A DNA stretch of 22,387 nt, from contig PITI01000098.1 in the NCBI GenBank assembly GCA_004325065.1, positions 1-22,387 of the forward strand, written 5' to 3'. The translations under genes and the position numbers were made by a program. This document shows, piece by piece, positions 1-8,869 of this stretch (its first letter is position 1; each line of letters begins with the position of its first letter). Source of the DNA: Hamiltosporidium magnivora. Taxonomy: Eukaryota; Microsporidia; Dubosqiidae. Under the pieces are notes generated by a model, which saw nothing but the letters and a program-made list of their open reading frames with translations, made no database searches and was not told the DNA's origin.

Positions 1-162
1 GTAAAAGACTGTTTTATTTAAAAGATTCCTTCTCTTCGTAAGATGATATGATCTGAGATTCATTGTACGTAAAAGACTGTTTTATTTAAAATATGATTTC
101 TCTCCATAAGATAATGGGAAGATCCGAGATTTATTGTACGTAAAAGACTGTTTTATTTAAAA
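1..162. repeat. Tandem repeat of about 70 bp (two units plus a partial third)
   Basis: Each unit opens with GTAAAAGACTGTTTTATTTA. The unit starts are at 1, 69 and 140. Units 1 (68 bp) and 2 (71 bp) also share a middle containing ATAAGAT/GTAAGAT and the end GAT-C-GAGATT-ATTGTAC, with several substitutions and small indels between them. The third copy keeps only about 22 bp before it runs into the CCCCC motif and ATG of the helicase gene. The array touches the window edge and may extend upstream. Because it forms the immediate 5' flank of the gene at 182, it could overlap the promoter, but nothing in the sequence proves a regulatory role. Confidence 0.9.
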
Positions 163-167
163 TCTTT

Positions 168-172
168 CCCCC
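168..172 (+). promoter_or_regulatory. CCC-type start-proximal motif of the helicase gene
   Basis: A CCCCC run lies 9 nt upstream of the ATG at 182, in a flank otherwise almost free of C. CCC-like motifs just upstream of the start codon are a known feature of microsporidian genes and support the choice of this ATG. Confidence 0.6.
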
Positions 173-181
173 TCAAATAAA

Positions 182-2119
182 ATGAATATCAAAGATTTAT
201 CGTTACATAAGCCAATAAAAAGAGCTTTGAAAGAAAATAAAATAGAAAACTTAACAGAAATACAGCAACTTACTATTCCAGCAGCCATGAGTGGAAAAGA
301 CATTTTGGGTATTTCAAAGACAGGATCTGGAAAGACTTTATGTTTTGTAATACCGTTATTACAAAGATTAGTAGATAACAAATGGTGTATGGAGGATGGA
401 CTTGGCGGTTTAATAATAACACCTACACGTGAATTAGCGGTACAAATTTTTAATGTTTTAAAAAAAATAGGAAAAAACTGTTATTTAAGTTGTGGTCTTA
501 TAATAGGAGGAATAGAAAGTAAAGGAGAGAAAGAAGTTATCGGAAAGATGAATATATTAGTGTGTACTCCTGGTAGGTTATTACATCATATTTTAGAAAC
601 TCCATATTTTGATATTTCCAATGTACAAATATTGGTGATTGATGAAACAGATAAATTATTAGAAATGGGGTTTAAAAAAGATATTTTGGAAATAATGTCA
701 TATTTACCGGTAAAAAGACAAAATATATTTTTAAGTGCTACGCCTAAATCTATAAATCAAAAGAATTTATTTATTGATTTCGATTCAATAGAAATATTTT
801 CCGCGTATAAAAATGAAAATACAAATGAAAATACAAAAGTGAAAAATAATTTGGAGCATTTTTTTTATGTTTTGAGTATTTGTGACAAAGTAGAATATTT
901 ATATACGATTTTGAAGAATAATAATTCCAAAAAAATTATTGTTTTTTTTTCGACTTGTAAAGAAGCAAAATTTTATTTTTTAGTTTTTTCTAAGTTAAAA
1001 ATGCGATGTAAGTTTTATTTATTGAATGGTTCTATCAAACAAGAAAAGAGAATGGAAGTATATGATAGTTTTAAGAGAGAAAAGAGCGGTATTTTGTTTT
1101 GTACTGATGTTGTGTCTAGAGGGTTAGATTTTCCTGGTGTGGACATTGTTATACAATATGATTGCCCTGAATGTGTAGAGACATATGTTCATAGGGCAGG
1201 TAGGACGGGTAGATTTGATAAAGAAGGAATTTCTATTTTGTTTCTGTTAAAAAGTGAGAAAGGTATAATTCAGGACATAAATAAAGGGAAATGGAAAGAG
1301 GGAAGTAAGGAGAGAGGAACTGAAGGTAAAGAAGGAAATATAGGTGAAGAGTGTGTAAGTGAAGATAGAAAAGGGAGTGTGAGTGGATGTAAAGAAGGAA
1401 ATGTAAGTGAAAGGAGTGTAATTGAAGGTAAAAAAGGGAGTGTAAGTGAAGGTAAAAAAGGAAGTGTGAGTGAAGGTAAAGAAGTCAAAAGTAAGAAAAA
1501 CAAGGAAGATTCCAATGACAAAATAATTTACGAAGGTAAAAAATTAGAAATAAAAAAAATTCAAAACCAAATAAAATCCTTGATTGCAGAACACGAAGAA
1601 ATAAAAATATTTGCTGAAAAATACATAAAAACTTTTTATAGATTTATTGAAATGAACAGTAAAAAGTATTTAGAAGGGACCAAAGAACAGATATGTAAGT
1701 TAAAAGAATATTTTGGATTTGAAGATTTTTCAGATGAAAGTGAAGAAGAATTTGAAAATATAAGAAATACGAAAGAGAGTGATAGCGAAAGAGAAGATAA
1801 TAAGGGAGATAGAGAATGTAGCAAAGAAAAGCATAAAGGAAATATAATTAGACAAGATGATAAGGAAAATGAGGAAAGAGAAAATATTTATAAAAGAAAT
1901 AAAAAATCTCAAATTATTAATAATTCTAAAAGAAATGAAGAATTTAAAAATATAGAATATTTAAATTCGGATAGAAAGATTAACAAGAAAAGACTTGTTG
2001 GTAAAGTAAAAAATACAAAAATAATTTTTGATGAAAATGGGAATGAAGAAGAGTTTTATAGAGATGAAATTACTAAAAAAGAAATAGAAGAAGGATTGGA
2101 GAAAAAAGGATATAAATAG
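182..2119 (+). CDS. DBP4: DEAD-box ATP-dependent RNA helicase, Dbp4/Hca4 (DDX10) type
   Basis: This is a 645-residue RNA helicase. Yeast Dbp4/Hca4 acts in the nucleolus in early 18S pre-rRNA processing, releasing snoRNAs from pre-rRNA. Visible motifs are a Q-motif region with TEIQQLTIP (about 25-33), motif I SKTGSGKT (45-52), PTREL (81-85), TPGR (129-132), motif II DETD (154-157, where the family normally has DEAD), SAT (185-187), SRGLDFPGVD (312-321) and HRAGRTGR (337-344). The block KW-DGLGGLIITPTREL followed by QI-VL-KIG is the Dbp4 signature, as I remember the yeast protein. Residues 455-515 resemble the helicase-associated DUF4217 extension, and 516-645 is a charged tail. A repetitive Gly/Ser/Glu/Lys insert (about 371-446) separates the helicase core from that extension. 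The start fits because the Q motif follows closely and CCCCC lies just upstream. I am confident of the family and fairly confident of the orthologue. Confidence 0.9.
   Translation: MNIKDLSLHKPIKRALKENKIENLTEIQQLTIPAAMSGKDILGISKTGSGKTLCFVIPLLQRLVDNKWCMEDGLGGLIITPTRELAVQIFNVLKKIGKNCYLSCGLIIGGIESKGEKEVIGKMNILVCTPGRLLHHILETPYFDISNVQILVIDETDKLLEMGFKKDILEIMSYLPVKRQNIFLSATPKSINQKNLFIDFDSIEIFSAYKNENTNENTKVKNNLEHFFYVLSICDKVEYLYTILKNNNSKKIIVFFSTCKEAKFYFLVFSKLKMRCKFYLLNGSIKQEKRMEVYDSFKREKSGILFCTDVVSRGLDFPGVDIVIQYDCPECVETYVHRAGRTGRFDKEGISILFLLKSEKGIIQDINKGKWKEGSKERGTEGKEGNIGEECVSEDRKGSVSGCKEGNVSERSVIEGKKGSVSEGKKGSVSEGKEVKSKKNKEDSNDKIIYEGKKLEIKKIQNQIKSLIAEHEEIKIFAEKYIKTFYRFIEMNSKKYLEGTKEQICKLKEYFGFEDFSDESEEEFENIRNTKESDSEREDNKGDRECSKEKHKGNIIRQDDKENEERENIYKRNKKSQIINNSKRNEEFKNIEYLNSDRKINKKRLVGKVKNTKIIFDENGNEEEFYRDEITKKEIEEGLEKKGYK
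1292..1519 (+). repeat. In-frame low-complexity repeat inside the helicase gene
   Basis: A degenerate unit encoding roughly EGKKGSVS is repeated several times in frame. It is clearest between about 1383 and 1482, where the DNA shows GGGAGTGTAAGTGAAGGTAAA-like repeats. It lies between the helicase C-terminal domain (which ends near residue 365) and the DUF4217-like extension (from residue 455). The purine-rich + strand also creates long minus-strand open frames here, which are shadows. The pattern suggests slippage expansion within a disordered linker. Confidence 0.75.
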
Positions 2120-2292
2120 ATTATTTGGTCTTATTTTACCATCTTTTTCTTTAAATCTTTTATATTTTATTACAAATAAATATTTAAATTTTTTTTTTCT
2201 TTTTACACTTCATATAATCTTTTTTATATTTTAGAGCTGAAATGAAAAGCCAAATTGAATTGTGTTTGAAAAAAAAATTGAAATGTAAAAAA

Positions 2293-2666
2293 ATTTTAAA
2301 TAAAAAATAATTTTTTAAGATATATGATAGTAAGGATTTATAAATTAAATAGTAATCTGATAGAAAATAATTTTATACAATGTGAGATAATGGGGATTTA
2401 TAAATTAAAGAGTAATTTTAAATAAAAAATAATTTTATAAGATCTAAGTTAATAGGGATTTATAAATTAAAGAGTAATTTTAAATAAAAAATAATTTTAT
2501 AAGATCTAAGTTAATAGGGATTTATAAATTAAAGAGTAATCTGATAGAAAATAATTTTTAAGATGTGAGATAATAGGGATCTATAAATTAAAGAGTAATC
2601 TGATAGAAAATAATTTTATACAATGTGATATAATAGGGATTTATAAATTAAACAGTAATCTGATAA
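2293..2666. repeat. Minisatellite with 59-62 bp units in two sub-types
   Basis: Units begin with GGATTTATAAATTAAA at 2334, 2394, 2456, 2518, 2577 and 2637 (the last is partial), and a partial copy precedes the first. Sub-type X continues AGTAATCTGATAGAAAATAA (units at 2334, 2518, 2577, 2637). Sub-type Y continues AGTAATTTTAAATAAAAAAT (units at 2394 and 2456 and the leading partial). The two complete Y units, 2394-2455 and 2456-2517, appear identical over 62 bp, which implies a recent duplication. The array fills the space between the helicase and dynamin genes. No coding potential is seen in it. Confidence 0.9.
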
Positions 2667-2919
2667 TCTTTATTAAAACATTTTATTGGAATAAAAATAG
2701 TCATAAATTTAAATGTTTTCAAATAAATCTACTTATGTATTTTAAATTATATTTTGAATCGAATATTTAAATATTTATAAAAATTTTTACTTTTAAATCT
2801 TTTTTAATTTAATTAATTAAATTTTAAAAAATATAGAAAAAATATATTTGAAACAGAACAGAAACATATGTTTTAGTTTTCATTTATTTATGTATTTTTG
2901 TAACAAAGAAGAAAGAAAT

Positions 2920-4821
2920 ATGCATACGACTATGGATTTGTTGATAGAAAAGATAAATGAATTACAAGATATATGTACTGAAAATGGTATAAGTCATACA
3001 TTAGATTTACCGCAAATTGTAGTAATAGGAAGTCAAAGTTCTGGAAAAACGAGTGTGTTGGAGAATATAGTGGGGAAAGATTTTTTACCACGGGGGTCTG
3101 GAATTGTGACAAGAAGACCTTTAATATTACAACTTATATATACTAAGGAAGCAGATGAAGAGTATGCTGTGTTCAATCATTGTCCAACTAAAATATTTAG
3201 AAGTTTTGAAGCTGTTCGGCAGGAAATAACTGATGAGACTAATCGCCATATAAAAGCTAAAAATGATGTTTCGCATGTTCCTATTACTTTAAAATTGTAT
3301 TCTAGCAAAGTACTTACATTAACACTCGTTGATTTGCCTGGTCTTGTGAAGGTGCCAACAGGTGATCAACCGAAAAATATTTGTTTAAAAATTGAAGAAA
3401 TGTGTAAAAGATTTATTTCTAATAAGAATGCTATAATTTTAGCAGTTACTGCTGCAAATGTAGATATTTCTAATTCTGATGCACTTCATTTAGCTAGAAC
3501 AGTCGATAGTTGCTATGAAAGAACCATCGGTGTGCTCACAAAAGTAGATCTAATGGATCCTGGAACTGATATAGTAGATGTGTTGGCAGGAAGAATTTTA
3601 ACTCTAAAATTGGGATTTGTACCGGTTGTGAATCGCGGCCAGAATGATATTGAAAGAAAGAAATCTATTAGACTTGCGTTGGAAGATGAAAAAATATTTT
3701 TTGAATCGCATTCGTCATATCGAAGAAATAAGCAATATTGTGGTACTTTATATCTCGTAACAAAGTTAAACAATGTTTTGCACGAACATATAAAGGCTTG
3801 TCTTCCTGGTCTACAAGAAAAAATAAATGTACTTTTATATGAAAATCAATTGGAATTAAGTCGAATGGGATGTGTGAATTTATCTCCAAAAGAATCCATT
3901 CTTAGGATTATAAATGATTTGAATAAAAAATTTACTGATGTTTTGAAGGGAAACTGTGATATTTCATCTACTGAAATATACGGCGGGGCAAGACTTAATT
4001 ATACTTTTCACTCTCATTTCAGTAAATTTATAAGCAGCTTGAATGCTATGGAAAGTCTTAAAGATGAAAGTATACGAACATTACTTTACAATTCAACTGG
4101 ATCTTCTTCGTTACTCTTATTTTCTCACACAGCATTCGAAAAACTTACAAAAACTAGTATTTCTGTTTTGAAGCCACATTCTCTTAAATTAATCAGTGTA
4201 ATATTTAACGAATTGGTCAAAATAATACATGCAGTATGTCAATCTGTTGTAGGTAGATTCCCTAGTCTAAACGATAAAATTATATCTTGTTTGATCGGTC
4301 TTCTTAAGAAAAACAGCGAACACACTCATAATCTTGTCTCCTCGTTTATCGATTGGAACACGAATTATATTAGTACAAGGCATCCCGATTTCATAAAATG
4401 GAATGAAGTACTTACGAAGGAAATCGAACGAACCGAAATGTTTTCTTTTAAAGATGATAATCAAGTTTTTAAATCCAAAGATAAAAGAATAACATTTGAT
4501 TCACCACCCAATATTCTTAAAATAAACAGTGCAATTTCCGAACAAGAAATGATGGAAATAAATATTATTAAATCTCTTGTTGTCTCATACTTTGAAATTA
4601 TTAAGAAAATTGTGGTCGACCAAATTCCAAAAGCTATAATGTGTGAATTGGTTTATAAATCAGAAGAAAAGATGCAAGAAATACTTTTTAGTGAAATATA
4701 TGAGTGTAAAGGTATTGAAGATCTTGTAACAGAATCAGATGAAACTTCTGAAAAAAGAAAAAGATTGGAGAAAAATATTAAGGCCTTGAAACAAGCTTAC
4801 GATTTGATGTGTTCAATCTGA
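2920..4821 (+). CDS. VPS1: Dynamin-related GTPase, Vps1 type
   Basis: This is a large GTPase of the dynamin superfamily. Yeast Vps1 works in vacuolar/endosomal sorting and in fission of membranes, including peroxisomes. With this start the protein has 633 residues, somewhat shorter than yeast Vps1 (704). Visible motifs are the G1 loop GSQSSGKT (37-44), switch I around Thr64 in GSGIVTRRP, DLPG (138-141), TKVD (207-210) and VVNRGQ (236-241). The middle/stalk region follows. A GTPase effector domain occupies about 540-630, opening with SEQE and containing IIKSLVVSYF and QIPKAIM. No PH or proline-rich domain is present, as expected for Vps1. ATG 2932 gives MDLLIEKINELQD, which lines up with the yeast N-terminus. 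ATG 2920 adds four residues, and ATG 2890 or the non-ATG extension to 2848 add residues with no family counterpart. No CCC motif is seen upstream. Confidence 0.92.
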   Translation: MHTTMDLLIEKINELQDICTENGISHTLDLPQIVVIGSQSSGKTSVLENIVGKDFLPRGSGIVTRRPLILQLIYTKEADEEYAVFNHCPTKIFRSFEAVRQEITDETNRHIKAKNDVSHVPITLKLYSSKVLTLTLVDLPGLVKVPTGDQPKNICLKIEEMCKRFISNKNAIILAVTAANVDISNSDALHLARTVDSCYERTIGVLTKVDLMDPGTDIVDVLAGRILTLKLGFVPVVNRGQNDIERKKSIRLALEDEKIFFESHSSYRRNKQYCGTLYLVTKLNNVLHEHIKACLPGLQEKINVLLYENQLELSRMGCVNLSPKESILRIINDLNKKFTDVLKGNCDISSTEIYGGARLNYTFHSHFSKFISSLNAMESLKDESIRTLLYNSTGSSSLLLFSHTAFEKLTKTSISVLKPHSLKLISVIFNELVKIIHAVCQSVVGRFPSLNDKIISCLIGLLKKNSEHTHNLVSSFIDWNTNYISTRHPDFIKWNEVLTKEIERTEMFSFKDDNQVFKSKDKRITFDSPPNILKINSAISEQEMMEINIIKSLVVSYFEIIKKIVVDQIPKAIMCELVYKSEEKMQEILFSEIYECKGIEDLVTESDETSEKRKRLEKNIKALKQAYDLMCSI

Positions 4822-5629
4822 TTTCATTAAATTTATCATTTATTTTTATATTTTACCTATGATTGACTTGAATTTTATTGAGTTAAAACAAAATTAATTT
4901 AAATATTTTATTCTACAGTGAGAATATGAAATTTATTAAGTGAATTATTTTAAAATTCCGGAGGAACGGTGTTTAAAAATAATTTCATGTATTTTTTTCT
5001 AGGGGCCGGGATACATTATTTCTTAGAACGATCTCTATAAATTTAGTTTATATGTAAAACTATGGTTGAAACGGAAGAATAAATATTTTATAGTCAATTA
5101 ATTTGTTATATACATAGTACGTTTTTAGAAACAGTAAATCAAGTTTTATAAATTGTTTTACCAGCATGATAACCTTAAAAAAATACTCTAATATCGAATA
5201 TAAACAAGTAAATTTCACTTATCAATACATTTTTTTGTGAATCATATTAGGAATTTCTACATATATGTAATAAAAAAAATTATGACAAAATTAAATAAAC
5301 TTATATATTCGCTTCACAGCAAATAATAAATCGTATTGTATGTTCGTATTGCTATATTCTTAATTCATATTCTAAGTATTAATTCGAGTGTTTTCGAATA
5401 TTTTTCTTATATAAAATTTTGTTTTATATATTTCTAACTGATAATCTCATTTTACAAAAATAAAGTTTTGAAATTTATAGACAAGTAAAGATTTTTTTTA
5501 AATAGCACAAGAATATTCGTATAATTTAGGATATAATGCGATTTTTATAAATATAGGAGTCATATATAACAATAAAATAAATTTATGATCTTTCTTTAGT
5601 ATTGATATTTGATTATACATTAAAAACAT

Positions 5630-5664
5630 AAAAAAATTAAAAAAATTAAAAAAATTAAAAAAAA
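5630..5664. repeat. AAAAAAATT microsatellite
   Basis: Three perfect 9-bp units of A7TT are followed by A8. It is a simple-sequence tract in intergenic DNA. Confidence 0.95.
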
Positions 5665-6048
5665 GCTAAATTATTTAGAAAAATTAAAATTTATTTAAAT
5701 TCTTCTAAGACAAAGCTTTTTTTGATAAAATTTGTGTTAAATAATATTCTGATTCGTTAAACTCTTAGATTTTTTTAGTTCAGAAATTATACATTAATGA
5801 GATTTTTTTACTTTTTTGTCTCGGTTTAAATGCTTCTTACTTTAGTTTAGATAATCATTTATATGTAGATAATATTTGAATTATATACCTTAAAAGTAAA
5901 CTAATTCAAATATATTTAAATCCGATTAGAAGGAAATAATGCTTTAAGATTAAAAGATTTAAAATAAAAATAATTGATCATATTAATATATTCTAATGGA
6001 AGTTAATACAAAAATATAGCATCTAATCGCCTATAAAGGTATAGATAG

Positions 6049-6168
6049 ATGAAGATTGGTTGGTTCTTTATCATAATATTTTCTATTTACATTAATTGCA
6101 GTTATAGTTTTTCTCAAAAGATTTGGTATTTTTTAATTTATAATATAAAAAATGTTCTAAACTATTGA
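6049..6168 (+). CDS. Tiny ORF with signal-peptide-like N-terminus, possibly a relic
   Basis: This ATG-initiated ORF encodes 39 residues and opens MKIGWFFIIIFSIYINCSYS. That is a positively charged start, an uninterrupted hydrophobic core and a small/polar cleavage-like segment. It looks like the 5' end of a secreted-protein gene whose remainder has been lost, or it may simply be a chance hydrophobic ORF, since T-rich codons give Phe, Ile and Leu. It shows no detailed similarity to the two secreted paralogues downstream, and no CCC motif precedes it. Low confidence that it is a gene. Confidence 0.2.
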   Translation: MKIGWFFIIIFSIYINCSYSFSQKIWYFLIYNIKNVLNY

Positions 6169-7175
6169 AACTCGAAATAAATGATGTTATATTTGGTTTT
6201 GGATAAATTGAAGTGGTTTTCATGATCTCTAATATTTTATTTCAAATCAACAAAACAGTGTCTTAATTTATAAAAGCCATCTCCGACTATTGACACAAAT
6301 TTCGAACTAACTACATGACCATTTATTTTATAAAGATTAAAAACCTTTGATTTGGTATTATTCTTGTACTATTTGGTATTCACTACATATAACAATCGGT
6401 TATTAGAGGGATAAGACTTATTTAAATGCTTTAATGGAACAAATATATTACTCATGCTAATCCTTTAAACAAATCACTCATATGAGTAAAAAGAAGAGAT
6501 TAAAAAAATAAAAACCTGAAATATATTAGAAAACTCTTTGAATAAATAAGAAATGAGAAACCAAGGCCTATTATGTGAGATAAAAACAATTAGATTGTAT
6601 AAAATAGTTTTACTTTATATTTTAAAGATTTTAATCCAATATCTTGGTATGAAAATAGTTTCAAATATATTGTTTATACTTAACTATCATTATAAAAGCC
6701 GTTAAAGATCTAATACATGGCTCTAAAAAGCAAAAAAATCTATACTTTAGTTAAATTATATAGAGATACGAGATTTAAATTGAAAAAACCGAAACTTTAA
6801 ATCAAACTGCAGGTATCAAAATATAGAAAAATATCCAAGTATAAAAGACCGGTTCTTTAAACCCGAAAATGAAATGGGGAAGAAAAAAAATAATAAAAAC
6901 AAGCCGATATTTAATAAACTCAATTATATTTACCTCAAAACATGATTATAGTTTATGTATTATGAAAGTGTTTATTGTATGCTCTAATTAAAACCAAAGT
7001 AATTTTTCATTGCTAAATTATAAAATGTTGCTATAAATTTCTTTATTTTTAGTAAATGGTCTTTTTATTGTGAATTCTTTTCGTCTGAAGTTTAATTCTT
7101 AATATTTCAAAATCTAAGTCAATTTTAATTTGTGAAAATCAGACAATTAAGGCTATAATAAACTAAAATAGATAA

Positions 7176-7178
7176 CCC
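7176..7178 (+). promoter_or_regulatory. CCC motif abutting the start codon of secreted paralogue 1
   Basis: CCC directly touches the ATG in ATAACCCATGCAT. The same 13-bp string occurs at the start of the second paralogue (15138-15150). This supports the start and points to a shared transcription or initiation signal. Confidence 0.6.
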
Positions 7179-8735
7179 ATGCATTTATTTTTATTTCTCT
7201 TTTTTCTGATTTCTTTGTGTTTTGGAAGTATGAGTGAACATCCTAAAACCAATAACGAAGCATGTCATTCTAAAAAAGATACAAGTGATTCTGTTAAAAA
7301 GAATAAATCGGAATACAATATAAGTAAAGACTTTCACCTTATCGTTATGACAGATTATCAAGATGCTATTGATACTATTTCATTAAAAGTCCCCGGATTA
7401 AAAGATATCTTACGATCTTATTTGGAAAAAATGGAAGATTTGATTCTGGAATGTATAAACAAAACTCTGAATAAACAGATAGAAATTCTCAAAAAACCAG
7501 ATAATCCGAATATTTTTAAATCAAAAATATACGAAACATTTTATTTAGATTTTATTGAAAATTTGATATTTGATCTCTCAAGTTTGACAGAAAAAAGTTT
7601 TTATTCAAAAGAGGATTTATATGATTTTAAGAAAACCGTTGGTGGAGTATTTAAACAGATAAAACATAAAATCCATTGCGAAATGCCATATGATATTGCA
7701 AGAATTAAAGCTGCAAATAAAGCACATGTTTATAACGAAACCAAAAAAGAAGCACTGAAACTTGTCTCAAATATTGGTAAAAACAATGATACAAAAAAAA
7801 TTTTAATTCAAAAATCATTTGAAATTTTTAAATCTAGTCTTTATTTGCTGAATAAAGAAATTTTGGGATCTTTATTTTTCAAATCGAAAATCAATGATGA
7901 TTTTATAAATAAAGAAGTAGAAAATAACAAATTTCTCAAGAACATTCGTACGATGCATGAAAAAAATGGTTGGCCAATACCAAATTATTACACGATGTCT
8001 CCTTTACAAAAAAACAAAGAAGTTTTTGATCTTTTTTTTGAAATGCTTTTTAAATTTATGACAGAATATTATTTCAATAAAATGTTCCCGGATATTTTTA
8101 CACATAAAAGATTATTTCTTTTCTGGGCCCATAATGGAAGTGAACCGGGGGTACCCTTATCTATAAAAACCCGTGATAATAGTTTTCTGCCGGTTGTCTT
8201 TTATAAGCGGGAACGTGAATATTTAGATTTGGCTTTTGATGTTGCCTTTTGTAGAAATTTATATTTATACTTTTACTTTAGAATTGAAGAGTGGTTATTT
8301 ATATTTATCGAGCAACTTCTTTTTTGTGTTGGAAAAGAAAAATTTGTTGAAATTATGAAAATGGATCTTCCAGCAGATATAGTAGAAAGAAGAAAACAGA
8401 CGAATACTGTTTTTGAAAAAATATATAAGGATAGAAAAATATTTTGCGGAGAAATTAAAAGTTTCTTAATAAAATTTATGATCTTTTTTAGATACTATAC
8501 GTATGTCTCTTTTTGTATCTATAAAGTGCAAGATATTGATCTGAGTGATATTTCTAATAAATTTTTCAAAAAGCATCTAAAAAATAAATTCAATTCTGAA
8601 CATGAAGAAGTGCGTTTTATTAGTAAAATGAAGGAAATTGTTTTGATTTATTTTATGAATTTCTTTGAATTAAAAGTAGAAGAATGCTTTGGAGATGATT
8701 GTGTCAAGGAAAAAATGGTGTATTGGAATCATTAA
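7179..8735 (+). CDS. Putative secreted protein, lineage-specific paralogue 1 (intact)
   Basis: I do not recognise this 518-residue protein. It opens with a strong signal peptide (MHLFLFLFFLISLCFG, cleavage likely around residues 16-18), then a polar Lys/Ser/Asn-rich stretch to about residue 50, then a long helical-looking Lys/Phe/Ile-rich body without a clear internal membrane span. Aligned by eye with the broken gene at 15145, it shares NGWP-P-YYTM (263-273), FNKMFP (299-304), YFRIE-WLFIF (366-376), EQLL and GKE (378-387), IFC (421-423), IYKVQDID (447-454), a YFM-F-E-K-EE block (491-502) and the C-terminus KEK-V-(Y/F)WNH (510-518). Identity looks like roughly 40-45% over the body. Cys423 is conserved. 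No ER-retention signal of the KDEL type is seen. Secretion or retention in the secretory pathway is inferred from the signal peptide only. Confidence 0.8.
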   Translation: MHLFLFLFFLISLCFGSMSEHPKTNNEACHSKKDTSDSVKKNKSEYNISKDFHLIVMTDYQDAIDTISLKVPGLKDILRSYLEKMEDLILECINKTLNKQIEILKKPDNPNIFKSKIYETFYLDFIENLIFDLSSLTEKSFYSKEDLYDFKKTVGGVFKQIKHKIHCEMPYDIARIKAANKAHVYNETKKEALKLVSNIGKNNDTKKILIQKSFEIFKSSLYLLNKEILGSLFFKSKINDDFINKEVENNKFLKNIRTMHEKNGWPIPNYYTMSPLQKNKEVFDLFFEMLFKFMTEYYFNKMFPDIFTHKRLFLFWAHNGSEPGVPLSIKTRDNSFLPVVFYKREREYLDLAFDVAFCRNLYLYFYFRIEEWLFIFIEQLLFCVGKEKFVEIMKMDLPADIVERRKQTNTVFEKIYKDRKIFCGEIKSFLIKFMIFFRYYTYVSFCIYKVQDIDLSDISNKFFKKHLKNKFNSEHEEVRFISKMKEIVLIYFMNFFELKVEECFGDDCVKEKMVYWNH

Positions 8736-8869
8736 AGATTTTATTTTATTGAATATCCTTGTTTTAATATAAATAACTTTATTTAAAAATAGCATATCTT
8801 TGTAAAGCAGTGGCAAGTGTTATATTTGTTTTCATGTCATTAACGCAGTTCTAGTTAACATAAATAACT

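Larger units (their letters stand above)
4822..7178. other. Gene-poor intergenic region
   Basis: This is 2.36 kb of AT-rich DNA dense in stops on both strands. The only local features I can name are a (A7TT)3A8 microsatellite at 5630-5664, two small GC-rich patches (4957-4970 and 5003-5012), and a short signal-peptide-like ORF at 6049. I see no tRNA, rRNA or long coding remnant. Confidence 0.6.

Noticed and set aside
1270..1912. Three long minus-strand open frames rich in Ser, Leu, Pro and Ile opposite the helicase gene
   Set aside because: They are shadows of purine-rich repetitive and Lys/Glu codons on the + strand, with no domain or start signal.
2848..2919. Upstream extension of the dynamin gene to a TTG at 2848 or ATG at 2890
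   Set aside because: The added residues have no counterpart in Vps1 proteins. Family similarity begins at MDLLIEKINELQD, so ATG 2920 or 2932 is preferred.
2930..4464. Minus-strand ORFs of 60-86 codons inside the dynamin gene
   Set aside because: They are antisense shadows of a well-supported conserved gene.
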